Below the pieces are notes generated by a model that was given only the letters and a program-made list of their open reading frames with translations, was not told where the DNA came from and did no database searches. This document shows positions 34,111 to 42,852 of a stretch of 64,000 nucleotides of DNA, in pieces; position 1 is the stretch's first letter; every line of letters begins with the position of its first letter. The position numbers and the translations under genes were made by a program. Source of the DNA: Acidobacteriota bacterium (GTDB taxonomy: Bacteria > Acidobacteriota > Vicinamibacteria > Vicinamibacterales > CAVVIG01); NCBI GenBank assembly GCA_003222395.1, contig QHWB01000064.1:1-64000 (forward strand). The letters are read 5' to 3'.

Positions 34111-36096
34111 CTACGGCAGGCTCAGCGCGACCCATTCGGCGCTCCGAGGCTCCCTGCTGCCGACCGCGATGGCAATGTATTGCTTTCCGCCGAACATATA
34201 GGTCATCGGCGCGCCGGTCGTGCCGGAGGGCAGCTCGGTTTCCCAAAGGACGGCACCGGTCGTCTTGTCGAACGCGCGGAACTTCCGGCCACCGTAGCCG
34301 GGGGCGAGCGACGCAGGCATCTCGGGTCGAAGCCGCGACCCGAGCGCCGCCATGACCGGATCGCCTTCGCCGACGAAGAGCAGCGCTTTCGTCACGAGCG
34401 GCGCGCTCCGGCCAGGAGTGCCGAGCGGCGGCAGATTGAGCGGCTTGAGCAGCGGCGCATTTCGCGGCCCGTCGCCATTCGGCACCATCCACACCTGATC
34501 GCCTTTGTTCAAATCGATGGCCGTGATGCGGCCGTACGGCGGCTTGAGCAGCGGGAGCCCCTGCGGGCCGGGCGTCCACGCCCGCGTGCCGGACACGTAA
34601 TTGAGATTCGAAACCTTCGGATCGCCCTTGACGATATCAGCGGTGAACGGGCCGGTGATCGACTGCACGTACAGCATTCCCGTTTCCGGATCGAATGCGC
34701 CGCCCTGCCAATCGGCACCGCCGACCGATCCCGGCAACTGAATGGTTCCCCGGATGCCGCCCGGGCCATCTCCGCGGACAGTCGGCGGCGTGAACAGGGG
34801 ACCGATCCGATAGTGCTTCAACAGCTCGATCGCTTCGGCGCGCAGCTCGGGGGTGAAATCAATGAGATCGTCGACCGACACGCCCTGTCGGTCGAACGGC
34901 GGCGGCTTGGTCGGAAACGGTTGCGTGGGCGACGTGCGCTCTCCCGGCGTATCCGACGTCGGAACGGGCCGCTCCTCGATCGGCCAGACCGGCGCGCCGG
35001 TCGTGCGATCGAAGACGAACGCGAACGCCTGCTTCGTGAGCTGTACGATCGCCTTGATCGGCCGTCCCTCGACGGTGAGGTCCGCGAGAATCGGCGCCGC
35101 GGGCAGGTCGTAGTCCCACAGATCGTGGTGCACGATCTGGTAATGCCAGACGCGTTCGCCGGTGAGACAGCGGACGCACACCAGCGTGTTGCCGAACACG
35201 TTGTTGCCGAGACGATGCCCGCCGTACATGTCGTTGGTCGGACTCGTCAGCGGCAGATACACGAGTCCCTGCTCTTCGTCAGCGGTGATCAGCGACCACA
35301 GGTTCGCCTCGCCGCTGTACGCCCACGAGTCGTTCTCCCACGTGTCGTTGCCGGCTTCGCCGGGCTGCGGTATCGGATGGAACGTCCACCGCGGCTTGCC
35401 CGAGCGCACGTCGAACGCCTGGACGTTCCCCGGCGCCGCCTCCTTGTGCGTCGGGCGATCCGACATCGATCCGCCGATCCCGGTGCCGACAATGACCACG
35501 TCGCGACACACCTGGGGCACTCCGGTCCAGGCATACTTGGTTGCCCGGGGCCCGAGGCCCGGCCGCAAATTCACGCGACCCTTGTCGCCGAACGAGGTAA
35601 GCAGCTTTCCGGTCCGCGGATCGAGCGCGATGAGGTACTCGCCGCGCACGAGGAACAGACGCCGCTCCGCTCCATCGGTCCAGTACGTCACGCCGCGTGT
35701 GCTGTCGCCTCGCAGCCCCTGTCCGGGCTCATCGCGAAACGGCTCCTGCACCCAGATTGTTTTGCCGGTGCCGGGGTGAAACGCCTCGACCAACCCGATC
35801 GCGTTCGGGCTATACAACACGCCGTCGATCATCAGCGGCGTCGCGCGGAAATTCCCCGAATACGAGAAGTCTGGCGCGCTCTCGCTGATGCTTGAATCGA
35901 CACCCGGCCGCCGCCACGCGATGCGAAGCTGCGAGACGTTGGCCTTGTTGATCTGATCGTATGGCGCGTACTTCGTGCTGCCGGCGTCGCCCCCGTACCG
36001 TGTCCACTCACCGCCGCGCGTCCCGTGTTGGCCGGCGAGAACGGCGATGGTCAGGACGACCGCAAAACCCGTCAGGACCGGCGCATGCATCCGCAT
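34111..36096 (-). CDS. PQQ-dependent dehydrogenase without cytochrome domain
   Basis: 661 residues, signal peptide (VLTGFAVVLTIAVLAGQ), then a quinoprotein propeller: GEWTRYGGDAGSTKYAPYDQINKANV, GTGKTIWVQEPF, DPRTGKLLTSFG, DVRSGKPRWTFH, TTGAPVWPIEERPVP and TTGAVLWETELPSG, ending YIAIAVGSREPRSAEWVALSLP. It is closely related to the enzyme at 24276-26690 over the propeller (same TSPTQPFPTKPP-DRQGV and LIDFTPELR blocks) but lacks the C-terminal CxxCH cytochrome c domain, so electrons must pass to a separate carrier. ATG 36096 follows a GGAGG (AGGAGGACACG). The group B IS lies between it and the receptor at 37917. Confidence 0.88.
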   Translation of the reverse strand: MRMHAPVLTGFAVVLTIAVLAGQHGTRGGEWTRYGGDAGSTKYAPYDQINKANVSQLRIAWRRPGVDSSISESAPDFSYSGNFRATPLMIDGVLYSPNAIGLVEAFHPGTGKTIWVQEPFRDEPGQGLRGDSTRGVTYWTDGAERRLFLVRGEYLIALDPRTGKLLTSFGDKGRVNLRPGLGPRATKYAWTGVPQVCRDVVIVGTGIGGSMSDRPTHKEAAPGNVQAFDVRSGKPRWTFHPIPQPGEAGNDTWENDSWAYSGEANLWSLITADEEQGLVYLPLTSPTNDMYGGHRLGNNVFGNTLVCVRCLTGERVWHYQIVHHDLWDYDLPAAPILADLTVEGRPIKAIVQLTKQAFAFVFDRTTGAPVWPIEERPVPTSDTPGERTSPTQPFPTKPPPFDRQGVSVDDLIDFTPELRAEAIELLKHYRIGPLFTPPTVRGDGPGGIRGTIQLPGSVGGADWQGGAFDPETGMLYVQSITGPFTADIVKGDPKVSNLNYVSGTRAWTPGPQGLPLLKPPYGRITAIDLNKGDQVWMVPNGDGPRNAPLLKPLNLPPLGTPGRSAPLVTKALLFVGEGDPVMAALGSRLRPEMPASLAPGYGGRKFRAFDKTTGAVLWETELPSGTTGAPMTYMFGGKQYIAIAVGSREPRSAEWVALSLP

Positions 36097-36626
36097 CGTG
36101 TCCTCCTCGCCCGAGCGCGGGCGCCTCCGGCAGTGGAACGCAAAGATGATCTCCGGTTATGGATTATCCGAAAACGGATGATCGTCACCGTGGGACGTTC
36201 TTCTTCAGATCTCCGGAACCTCCAGCTCCCGAACCGCGCCGCAGCGCCGTGGACCGATAAAATATAGAGGAACCATGGGAGCACGTTCACGGCTTTTCGT
36301 CGCCGTCATGACGGCGACCGACGCGGCGAACGGCTTCATGGCCAGTGGACGCACATTCGCGCGCGACGGCTCGTTGGTCTCCAACCCTGTCCGCCGATCA
36401 CGTAAACGTCAGAAGTGCGCTTCGCATGGGCCCAGTATCGCGGTCGGGGTTACCCCGGCGTCAGCTTTTTGGGGAAGGCCAGGCCATGAACACACGACTG
36501 CTCATGGTGCTGCACGTGAATATCGCGGCACCGCAAAACATCGGCGCCGTACCGCACGGCCCTCGACGAACGGCGCCCATCACGGGCGGCGACTTCGGGG
36601 GCACTCGTCTTCGCGGCACGGCGTAA
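36097..36626. other. Upstream region of the second PQQ gene
   Basis: About 530 bases between the dehydrogenase start and the IS end. No gene supported. A small inverted repeat ATCCG-AAAA-CGGAT lies near 36168 and could be an operator or the end of a short transcript. Confidence 0.35.
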
Positions 36627-37795
36627 TGTCCCAGACATGAGTCGAGCCCACACGTTCGACGGAATTACGCTGCGCGAGCGTAATAGTTGAGGAGCCCTCC
36701 GAGCCGTGGTCGACGACGAATCCGCCTTCCGTCGCCCGGCATCGTCGGTGACGTCTCGATCAGCTCATTCCCCAGACCTTGATGATTGCGCTCTCGATGG
36801 TAGTGCGCCAGGAATTCGCGAATGGTCAGTCGCAGGTGCCGCTCTCCCAACATAATCACGCGGTCGAGGCACTCGGTCTTGATGGAGTGCACAAAACGCT
36901 CCGCGTGCGCGTTCGCATTGGGCGCCTGAAACGGTGTCTGCACCACACGAACCCCCGCGTCGGCCAAGAGCTGCCGCACCGGCGCGCTCCATTTCCGGTC
37001 GCGGTCGCAGATCAGCACGCGATGATGCAGCGACTCCTCGTCATCGGCGGCCGTCAGTGTGCGACCGACCTGGCGCATGAACATCTCGTCCGGATGGGCC
37101 GTCGAGCCCACGATCTGGACCCGTCGCGACGCGAGGTCGATGACGAAGAGCGTGTAGTAGGTCACCAAGCCCTGCCGCGTCCACACCTCCGTCGTGAAGA
37201 AATCCGCCCCGCCGATCGCGCCCCAGTGCGCCCGCAGGAATGTCCGCCACGACGTCGGCCGCTCGGGCACTGGCGGAATCCCCTGCGCCTTGAGCGTTCG
37301 CGCAATCGTCGAACGGCCAACACGATGCCGCAGGTTCTTCAATGCGCCTCGGATTCTGGTGTAGCCGCAGCGCGGATTCTCCTCCGCTATCCGCACGATC
37401 AGCCGTCGGATCTCTGCGGCCACGATCGGACGGCCTGATCGCTTCGTGGCGTACGTCCACTTGCGGGCGATCAGCTGTCGATGCCAGCGCAGAATCGTAT
37501 CGGGCGTGACAGTCGTCGCCCCCTGACTCAAGAGACGACGGCCGAGACGTTTCCCGCGCCGCGCCAGACGGCACCGCTGCTCGTCGCTGAGTCGGAGTAT
37601 TCGGCCGGCGAGTTGACCCCGCAGGATGCGGTTCTCTTCGATCAGATAGGCGATGACGTCCTGCTTTTGGTCATCCAGCCAGCCGGCCAAGGCGGCGAGA
37701 ACAACCTGGACGAACACGAGGTCAATCACGGTGCAGAGTCTACATTGGCGACTGGGCTTCGGGCTTCTGAGAACTGTCGGCCGACTTGTGGGACA
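36627..37795 (-). mobile_element. Intact IS (group B)
   Basis: About 1.17 kb. Ends TGTCCCA (36627-36633) and TGGGACA (37789-37795) are perfect inverted repeats, extended outward by GTAA/TTAC (11 bp in all, GTAATGTCCCA). One intact transposase gene fills it. Same element type as the broken copies at 10414-11563, 17747-18040 and 52444-53070. It separates the second PQQ dehydrogenase from a receptor on the same strand and may have split an operon. Confidence 0.8.
36665..37729 (-). CDS. Group B IS transposase, intact
   Basis: 354 residues, integrase-core DDE transposase of the IS3/IS481-like superfamily. N-terminal part with AYLIEENRILRGQLAG and HTH-like VTPDTILRWHRQLIARKWTY, then CGYTRIRGALKNLRHRVGRSTIARTLK. 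Catalytic core: Asp in GGADFFTTEVW, Asp in LICDRDRKWS and Glu in NAHAERFVHSIKTECLD. The tail is [16 protein letters not shown], then RPRLGGLLNYYARAA. No frameshift, so it could be active and could mobilise related ends in trans. Confidence 0.88.
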   Translation of the reverse strand: MIDLVFVQVVLAALAGWLDDQKQDVIAYLIEENRILRGQLAGRILRLSDEQRCRLARRGKRLGRRLLSQGATTVTPDTILRWHRQLIARKWTYATKRSGRPIVAAEIRRLIVRIAEENPRCGYTRIRGALKNLRHRVGRSTIARTLKAQGIPPVPERPTSWRTFLRAHWGAIGGADFFTTEVWTRQGLVTYYTLFVIDLASRRVQIVGSTAHPDEMFMRQVGRTLTAADDEESLHHRVLICDRDRKWSAPVRQLLADAGVRVVQTPFQAPNANAHAERFVHSIKTECLDRVIMLGERHLRLTIREFLAHYHRERNHQGLGNELIETSPTMPGDGRRIRRRPRLGGLLNYYARAA

Positions 37796-37916
37796 TTACG
37801 GCGCCGAGGCGGTCTCGCGCGGTCACCGATCGACGCCATTCAATAGGCAGCAGGATCGCAACCGCGCTGAGAACTCGGTTTCGCATCGTGAGGTTCTCCT
37901 AATCCAAGTTGCCGCT

Positions 37917-40900
37917 CTAGAAGACGTACTTGACGCCCAGCTGGACTTGCCGGGGAGATCCGGCATTCGCCTGCAGGATCCTCGAGAAATTCTTCGAGTC
38001 GAAGTTGCCGACCGGCAGGTTGTAATGGGCGACGTTCAACACGTTGAACATCTGCAGCTCCACGCGCAGCCGACGCCGTTCGCCTGAGAGCGGGACGTCG
38101 CGCATCAGCGAAATATCGAGGTTGTCGAACCGCGGGCCGATGATGTTGCCGCGCGGCGCGGTGCCGAAGCGGCCCGGCGCCGCCATGAACGCGCACGGGT
38201 TGAACCAGTTCGCGACCGTGTGGATCTCGTTGGGCGCGACGCAGCTCGGATTGGCGGCCACCGGGCCCGCCACGCTCGGATCGCCCACCATATCTGGCCG
38301 GTCCGAGCCGCCAGTCGGAACGGTTCCGCTCTGCGGCACGCCACGCGTGACGGTGAGCGGATGCCCGCTCTGCACCGTGAGAATCCCGCTGAGATCCCAG
38401 TCACCCAGCACCTTGCTGAGCGCCCCGGACGTCAGCCTGCTGCGATCCGGTCCGAACGGCAGCCGGTAGACGACGTTGGTGACGAACCTGTGGTCGGTGT
38501 TGTACTGGCAGCGTCCCCACTCGGCGTCGAGGTCGTTCGGGTTCTGTGGAGTCGTTCCGCCGGACACGTTCGACCCGAAGAAGCTACCGTTGTCGGTGCA
38601 CTTCGACCAGGTGTAGGAGCTGAGAAGGTTGAGGTCGCTGCTCCGCTTCTCCGCCTTCAGCTGTAAAGCGTTGTACTTGCTCGCCGCGCTGTTGTCGACA
38701 GTCTGGAGCGTCGGCTGGAACTGCGGGTACGGAACCGGCTGCCCGGGCTGCGGCTGATTGATCCGGTGGAACCGTGCGAGGTCGACACCGCGGCTGCCGA
38801 CATAGCTTGCGTCGAGCAGCAGATTCTTCGCGGGTATCACCTGAACGCCCGCGTTCCACTGCTGCTGGGAAGGGTCGCGGAAGTTCATCGACATGAACGT
38901 TCCGCCCGGCGGTGTCTGCGACGGCGGCTGGTCGACGATGTTCTGGATCGTCGCGGTGCCCGGGCTGACGATGGTCTGCGTGATGCGGAACGGCGGGTTC
39001 AACCGCGCGTTCAGCTGCGCGTTGAGCAGCAGCTCGTCGTAGTACGTGCCGAAGCCGGAACGCACGACGAAGCGCTCGGACTCGAGCGGACGCCACGCGA
39101 AGCCGATGCGCGGCGCGAAATCGTTGCGGTCCGGCAGGTACGTCGCGTCAGGAATCCCGTTCGTGCCGGCCACGATGAACTCGCATCCGGGTTTCGGCGT
39201 GCACGTCGCTGACGCCCGACTGAGGTCGGGGACGCTCAGCTCGTTGTGCCCTTCGGTGACCGGTGCGTAGTACTCATACCGCAGGCCGAGATTCAGCGTC
39301 AGCGACGAAGTGACGCGGTAGTCGTCCTGGAGATAGACACCAACGGAGTTCGCGTACAGATCCATGTTGACTTCGGAATTCACCGTCTGCGCCGTCGACG
39401 GCGTTCCCTGTAGCAACTGCACGAGCGACGGCGTCGTGCTCGTGCCGTTGAAGTTCCAGATGCCGCGGGCCGTGGTGTCGAACAGCAGGTGATAGAAATA
39501 CCGGCGGAACTCGCCGCCGATTTTCAGCTGGTGCTTCCCGCCGTTGAACGCCGGCGTCCACCCGAAGTTGTCCATCAGGTGCAGCGTGTAAGTCGGGTGA
39601 TCCTGAGGCGTGTTCGTCGGCTGGCCGATGCCGTCGAACCCGGCGACCGACACGTTCGGCCACCCGAGATCGATCGGCGCTGTCAGCACGTTCGGGAACC
39701 CGAGCTCCTTGTTGTGGTCGGTTCTGTCGGCCTGCAGGAAGATCCCGTGCTCACCGTTGAAGCCGGCGCGAAACTCGTTCAACACGTTCGCGCTGAATAC
39801 GTGATTCCAGCTGAACCCGCCGTTCTGGCCGTCGGTGTCCACCGTGGTGCCGTAGCCGGGGAGCTGGGTGTACGGCGCCAGCGGATCGAACGGATTCACC
39901 TTATGGCCGAATGAGAGCGCGTAGTGCCCGGCCACGTTGTCGTGCGCGGCGACCGCCTGATCCACCTTGATCGAGAACAACGGCAGGTTCTGCTCGATCG
40001 TCGGCGCCGACACGTAGGTGTTTGACGTGGTCGGATCGCCCACGTTGGCCGCCGGATACAGATTGAAGATGTTCACACCGGCCGGATTACGCAGCGCCGG
40101 CGGCACCGCGGCCAGCGCGGTCGTCTTCTGCGCTTGCGACGGAACGGTTGCCGTTCGCGTATCCGCCTGGCGCAGGATCAGGTACTCGAACGAGGCGAAG
40201 GCGAAGATTTTGTCCCGGCGAAGCGGGCCGCCGATGGAGCCGCCGAACTGGCTGCGGTCGAGCCGCGGGATTTCGCCCGGCAAATCAAACGCGTTCTTCG
40301 AGTCGAGGCGGCGGTTGCGGAAATACTCGTACGCGGTGCCGTGCACGTTGTTGCTGCCGCTCTTGAGGACGACGTTGATCTGCGCGCCGGAGCTGCGGCC
40401 GTATTCGGCGGAATACGTGCCGGTCTGCACCTTGAATTCCTGAATCGCGTCGACCGACGGCAGAGCGCTGTACTGATTGATCACGAGATCGTTGTTGTCG
40501 ATGCCGTCGAGGAGGAAGTTGTTCGAGATCTGGCGCGCGCCGTTGGCGCTCAACGCGAGCCCCTGGCTCGAGACGAGTGTGTTCTCCGCATCGACCTGCA
40601 CACCCGGCGCGAGATATGCGAAGTTCACGAAGTTGCGCTCGTTGAGCGGCAGGTTTTCGACCTGCGTCTGCCCGATCACCTGGCCGATCGACGAGGTGTC
40701 GGTCTGAATGAGCGGCGCGGCCGCAGTCACCTGGACGTCCTCCTGCAGCGCTGCCACCGCGAGGGTGAAATCCATCCGCACCGTCTGGTTCACCTGCAGT
40801 TCGATGTTGCGGGCGACCTTCTTGCCGAAGCCGGCGAGCTCCGCCGACGCCTCGTAGCTGCCCGGCGGCAGTAGCGGCGCGCTGTAGTCGCCGCTGACGC

Positions 40901-41117
40901 CGGTGATGACGTCGCGGCTCACGTTCGTGCCCTCGTTGCGGATCGTGACGGAGACGCCCGGCAGGACACCGCCGCTCGAATCGCGAATCGTGCCGACGAT
41001 GGTCCCCGTACTTGACTGACCGAACAGCGCGGCTGCATGCAACAGCAGCGTGAGCGCGAAAGCAACCGGGCGCCCCAGAGCTGCGGCGGCCGATCCTGAT
41101 GTCATTGTTAGCGGCAT
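37917..41117 (-). CDS. TonB-dependent receptor, Oar-like (2)
   Basis: 1066 residues; ATG 41117 follows AGGAG. Signal peptide (VAFALTLLLHAAALFGQ), carboxypeptidase-regulatory-like domain (GTIVGTIRDSSGGVLPGVSVTIRNEG...), plug (LPLNERNFVNFAYLAPGV, LLDGIDNNDLVINQYSALPSVDAIQEFKV broken here by me at the motif) and barrel ending QLGVKYVF. It belongs to the receptor family common in Acidobacteria; the ligand is unknown. The group B IS lies downstream, between it and the PQQ dehydrogenase on the same strand, so the two may once have been neighbours in one operon like the receptor/PQQ pair at 24-29 kb. Confidence 0.9.
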   Translation of the reverse strand: MPLTMTSGSAAAALGRPVAFALTLLLHAAALFGQSSTGTIVGTIRDSSGGVLPGVSVTIRNEGTNVSRDVITGVSGDYSAPLLPPGSYEASAELAGFGKKVARNIELQVNQTVRMDFTLAVAALQEDVQVTAAAPLIQTDTSSIGQVIGQTQVENLPLNERNFVNFAYLAPGVQVDAENTLVSSQGLALSANGARQISNNFLLDGIDNNDLVINQYSALPSVDAIQEFKVQTGTYSAEYGRSSGAQINVVLKSGSNNVHGTAYEYFRNRRLDSKNAFDLPGEIPRLDRSQFGGSIGGPLRRDKIFAFASFEYLILRQADTRTATVPSQAQKTTALAAVPPALRNPAGVNIFNLYPAANVGDPTTSNTYVSAPTIEQNLPLFSIKVDQAVAAHDNVAGHYALSFGHKVNPFDPLAPYTQLPGYGTTVDTDGQNGGFSWNHVFSANVLNEFRAGFNGEHGIFLQADRTDHNKELGFPNVLTAPIDLGWPNVSVAGFDGIGQPTNTPQDHPTYTLHLMDNFGWTPAFNGGKHQLKIGGEFRRYFYHLLFDTTARGIWNFNGTSTTPSLVQLLQGTPSTAQTVNSEVNMDLYANSVGVYLQDDYRVTSSLTLNLGLRYEYYAPVTEGHNELSVPDLSRASATCTPKPGCEFIVAGTNGIPDATYLPDRNDFAPRIGFAWRPLESERFVVRSGFGTYYDELLLNAQLNARLNPPFRITQTIVSPGTATIQNIVDQPPSQTPPGGTFMSMNFRDPSQQQWNAGVQVIPAKNLLLDASYVGSRGVDLARFHRINQPQPGQPVPYPQFQPTLQTVDNSAASKYNALQLKAEKRSSDLNLLSSYTWSKCTDNGSFFGSNVSGGTTPQNPNDLDAEWGRCQYNTDHRFVTNVVYRLPFGPDRSRLTSGALSKVLGDWDLSGILTVQSGHPLTVTRGVPQSGTVPTGGSDRPDMVGDPSVAGPVAANPSCVAPNEIHTVANWFNPCAFMAAPGRFGTAPRGNIIGPRFDNLDISLMRDVPLSGERRRLRVELQMFNVLNVAHYNLPVGNFDSKNFSRILQANAGSPRQVQLGVKYVF

Positions 41118-41440
41118 GTTCTGCTCCTGGCGTTTGGTGTCGACGAGTTCGCGCTGCCGTTGACGTGGACGAGACGGGTCTGTCGCAGGACGATAGGAAG
41201 CATGACGACGCTGTCCCGGTTAGCATAACGATCGTTCTCGGTCCGTGATCAGCTGTGCTCCACAAAGAATCGTGTCGCCCATTCGAACCCATTCACGCCG
41301 CTCGCGGCTCCAGGCAATATTCATGATGCGAGACCGGCTCATAGTCGCGGCAATCATACGCGACCGCCGCGGGCCGCCAGCAAGTCCCCCGCGCTGACGC
41401 GCCACTCAATCGATGCACCGTCCCGATTGCGCCGGAAATT
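41118..41440. other. Upstream region of receptor 2
   Basis: About 320 bases. A start-proximal AGGAG belongs to receptor 2. No gene recognised; the right part runs into the truncated group C transposase. Confidence 0.35.
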
Positions 41441-42250
41441 GTGCCGCGCGGTTTTTTTGAAGACGACAACCGTCGTGGTTTTCGGCTGTTCTGGGCGTGG
41501 AAGAGCCGTCGTCGCGGTCGACCAATCGCTACTTCAGATATCCGAGCACTGATCCGCACGATGTCTGAGGCGAACCCACTGTGGGGCGCGCCGAGAATCC
41601 ACGCCGAGCTCCTGAAGCTTGGTTTCCAGGTCAGCCAAGCGACCGTTGCGAAATACATGCGCCGACGATTGAGGCCGCCATCGCAGTCCTGGCGCACCTT
41701 TCTGACGAATCACTTCGAGCAGATCACCGCCGCTGACTTCTTCGGCGTGCCGACGGCTACTGGCTGGCCGTTGTTCGTCTTGGTCATGCTTGCTCACCAT
41801 CGGCGGCGCATCGTGCACGTCGCCGTGACGGCGCCTCCGATTGCCGCATGGACCGCCCAACAGGTCCGAGAAGCCTTTCCCTGAAATGCCGCGCCGCGGT
41901 ACCTACTTCATGACCGCGATCTGTCATTTGCCGGACTAGGCGCGACCGCAGAGGCGATGGCTATGACCAACGTGCTCACGGCTCCCCGTTCGTCGTGGCA
42001 AAACGGAGTCATCGAACGCTTCATCGGATCCGTGCGGCGGGAGTGCCTCGATCACGTCATCATCTTCAACGCCAACGGTCTACAACGCATCTTGAAATCG
42101 TACATGGAATATTACGAACGGTCGCGCACGCACTTGGCACTTCAGAAGGACGCACCGGTTTCGCGACCTGTCTCACCGACGATCACTGCCGAATCATCGC
42201 GATTCCACAGGTCCGCGGGCTTCATCATCGGTACGAACGTGGCCGCGTAA
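41441..42250 (+). pseudogene. Group C IS transposase, 5'-truncated with one TGA
   Basis: The frame begins RRGFRLFWAWKSRRRGRP and continues IRALIRTMSEANPLWGAPRIHAELLKLG, the first Asp in ITAADFFGVPT, then EAFP. A TGA at 41882-41884 stands where relatives have a Trp (TGG). The same frame then continues perfectly: RYLLHDRDLSFAGLGATAEAMAMTNVLTAP with the second Asp, WQNGVIERFIGSVRRECLDH with the Glu, YYERSRTHLALQKDAP, and the end GFIIGTNVAA. The N-terminal 60-70 residues are absent. One nonsense change and a 5' loss make it dead. Confidence 0.8.
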
Positions 42251-42429
42251 TCAATTCAATCATCCACAGCTGTGAACGTCGATATGCCGTCGCAACGGCT
42301 CTGCGTCGGAATAGCCGCTTTCCGTCGTGGCTCGTCGGCAAACCCTGTTCTCGCCAGACGGAGTCACCGACCAATCGCTGCCACACGTGCCCTATGGACC
42401 CCAGATCGAGTTTCCAGCAACGACAGGCC

Positions 42430-42611
42430 GTACGTGCCGGAGACTCAGTTCATATGACGCCCACAGTTATGCGCTCTCGCCCGACAGTCGGAGGTTCCTG
42501 ATGATCAAGGAAGACGCACGGCGCGATGGCGACTCGGAGCCTCCCGAAATCGTCGTGATTCTCAACGGGGGTGAAGAACTGAAGCGGTTCGCGGCGGGTG
42601 CCGTGAAGTGA
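42430..42611 (+). pseudogene. C-terminal tail of a WD40/PD40-type serine/threonine kinase
   Basis: The text SYDAHSYALSPDSRRFLMIKED...PPEIVVILNGGEELKRF ends with a stop at 42609-42611. This closing block (Y-LSPDGRRFLMIKE ... IVVVLNWTEELKR) is typical of acidobacterial transmembrane protein kinases with WD40-like beta-propeller (PD40) C-termini. Only about 60 residues remain, cut on the left by IS debris. Confidence 0.55.
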
Positions 42612-42852
42612 GCTAGGCCTCTCTCGCACACAGATCGTCAGCGCCCCCCGTTTTCTTCAAAAGGGCTTGGTTGTAAACGATTACGGTCGTATACTCGCCA
42701 TCCACGTTTGCGCCGCTGTCGCGCTTGCTGTCCGGTCTGGTAGTGCCCGACGGACATCGCGCACCCGCCTGACGACCGGACATCGACCGGCTCCGACTCC
42801 GGCGTACTCGAACGCTTTGCAAGTCGTTGTTTGATCGCTGGAAGGAGGATGT

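Noticed and set aside
33982-35895. Long open frame of 637 codons on the plus strand
   Set aside because: It is the antisense of the PQQ dehydrogenase (34111-36096). Its text is Arg-rich and has no protein-like motifs.
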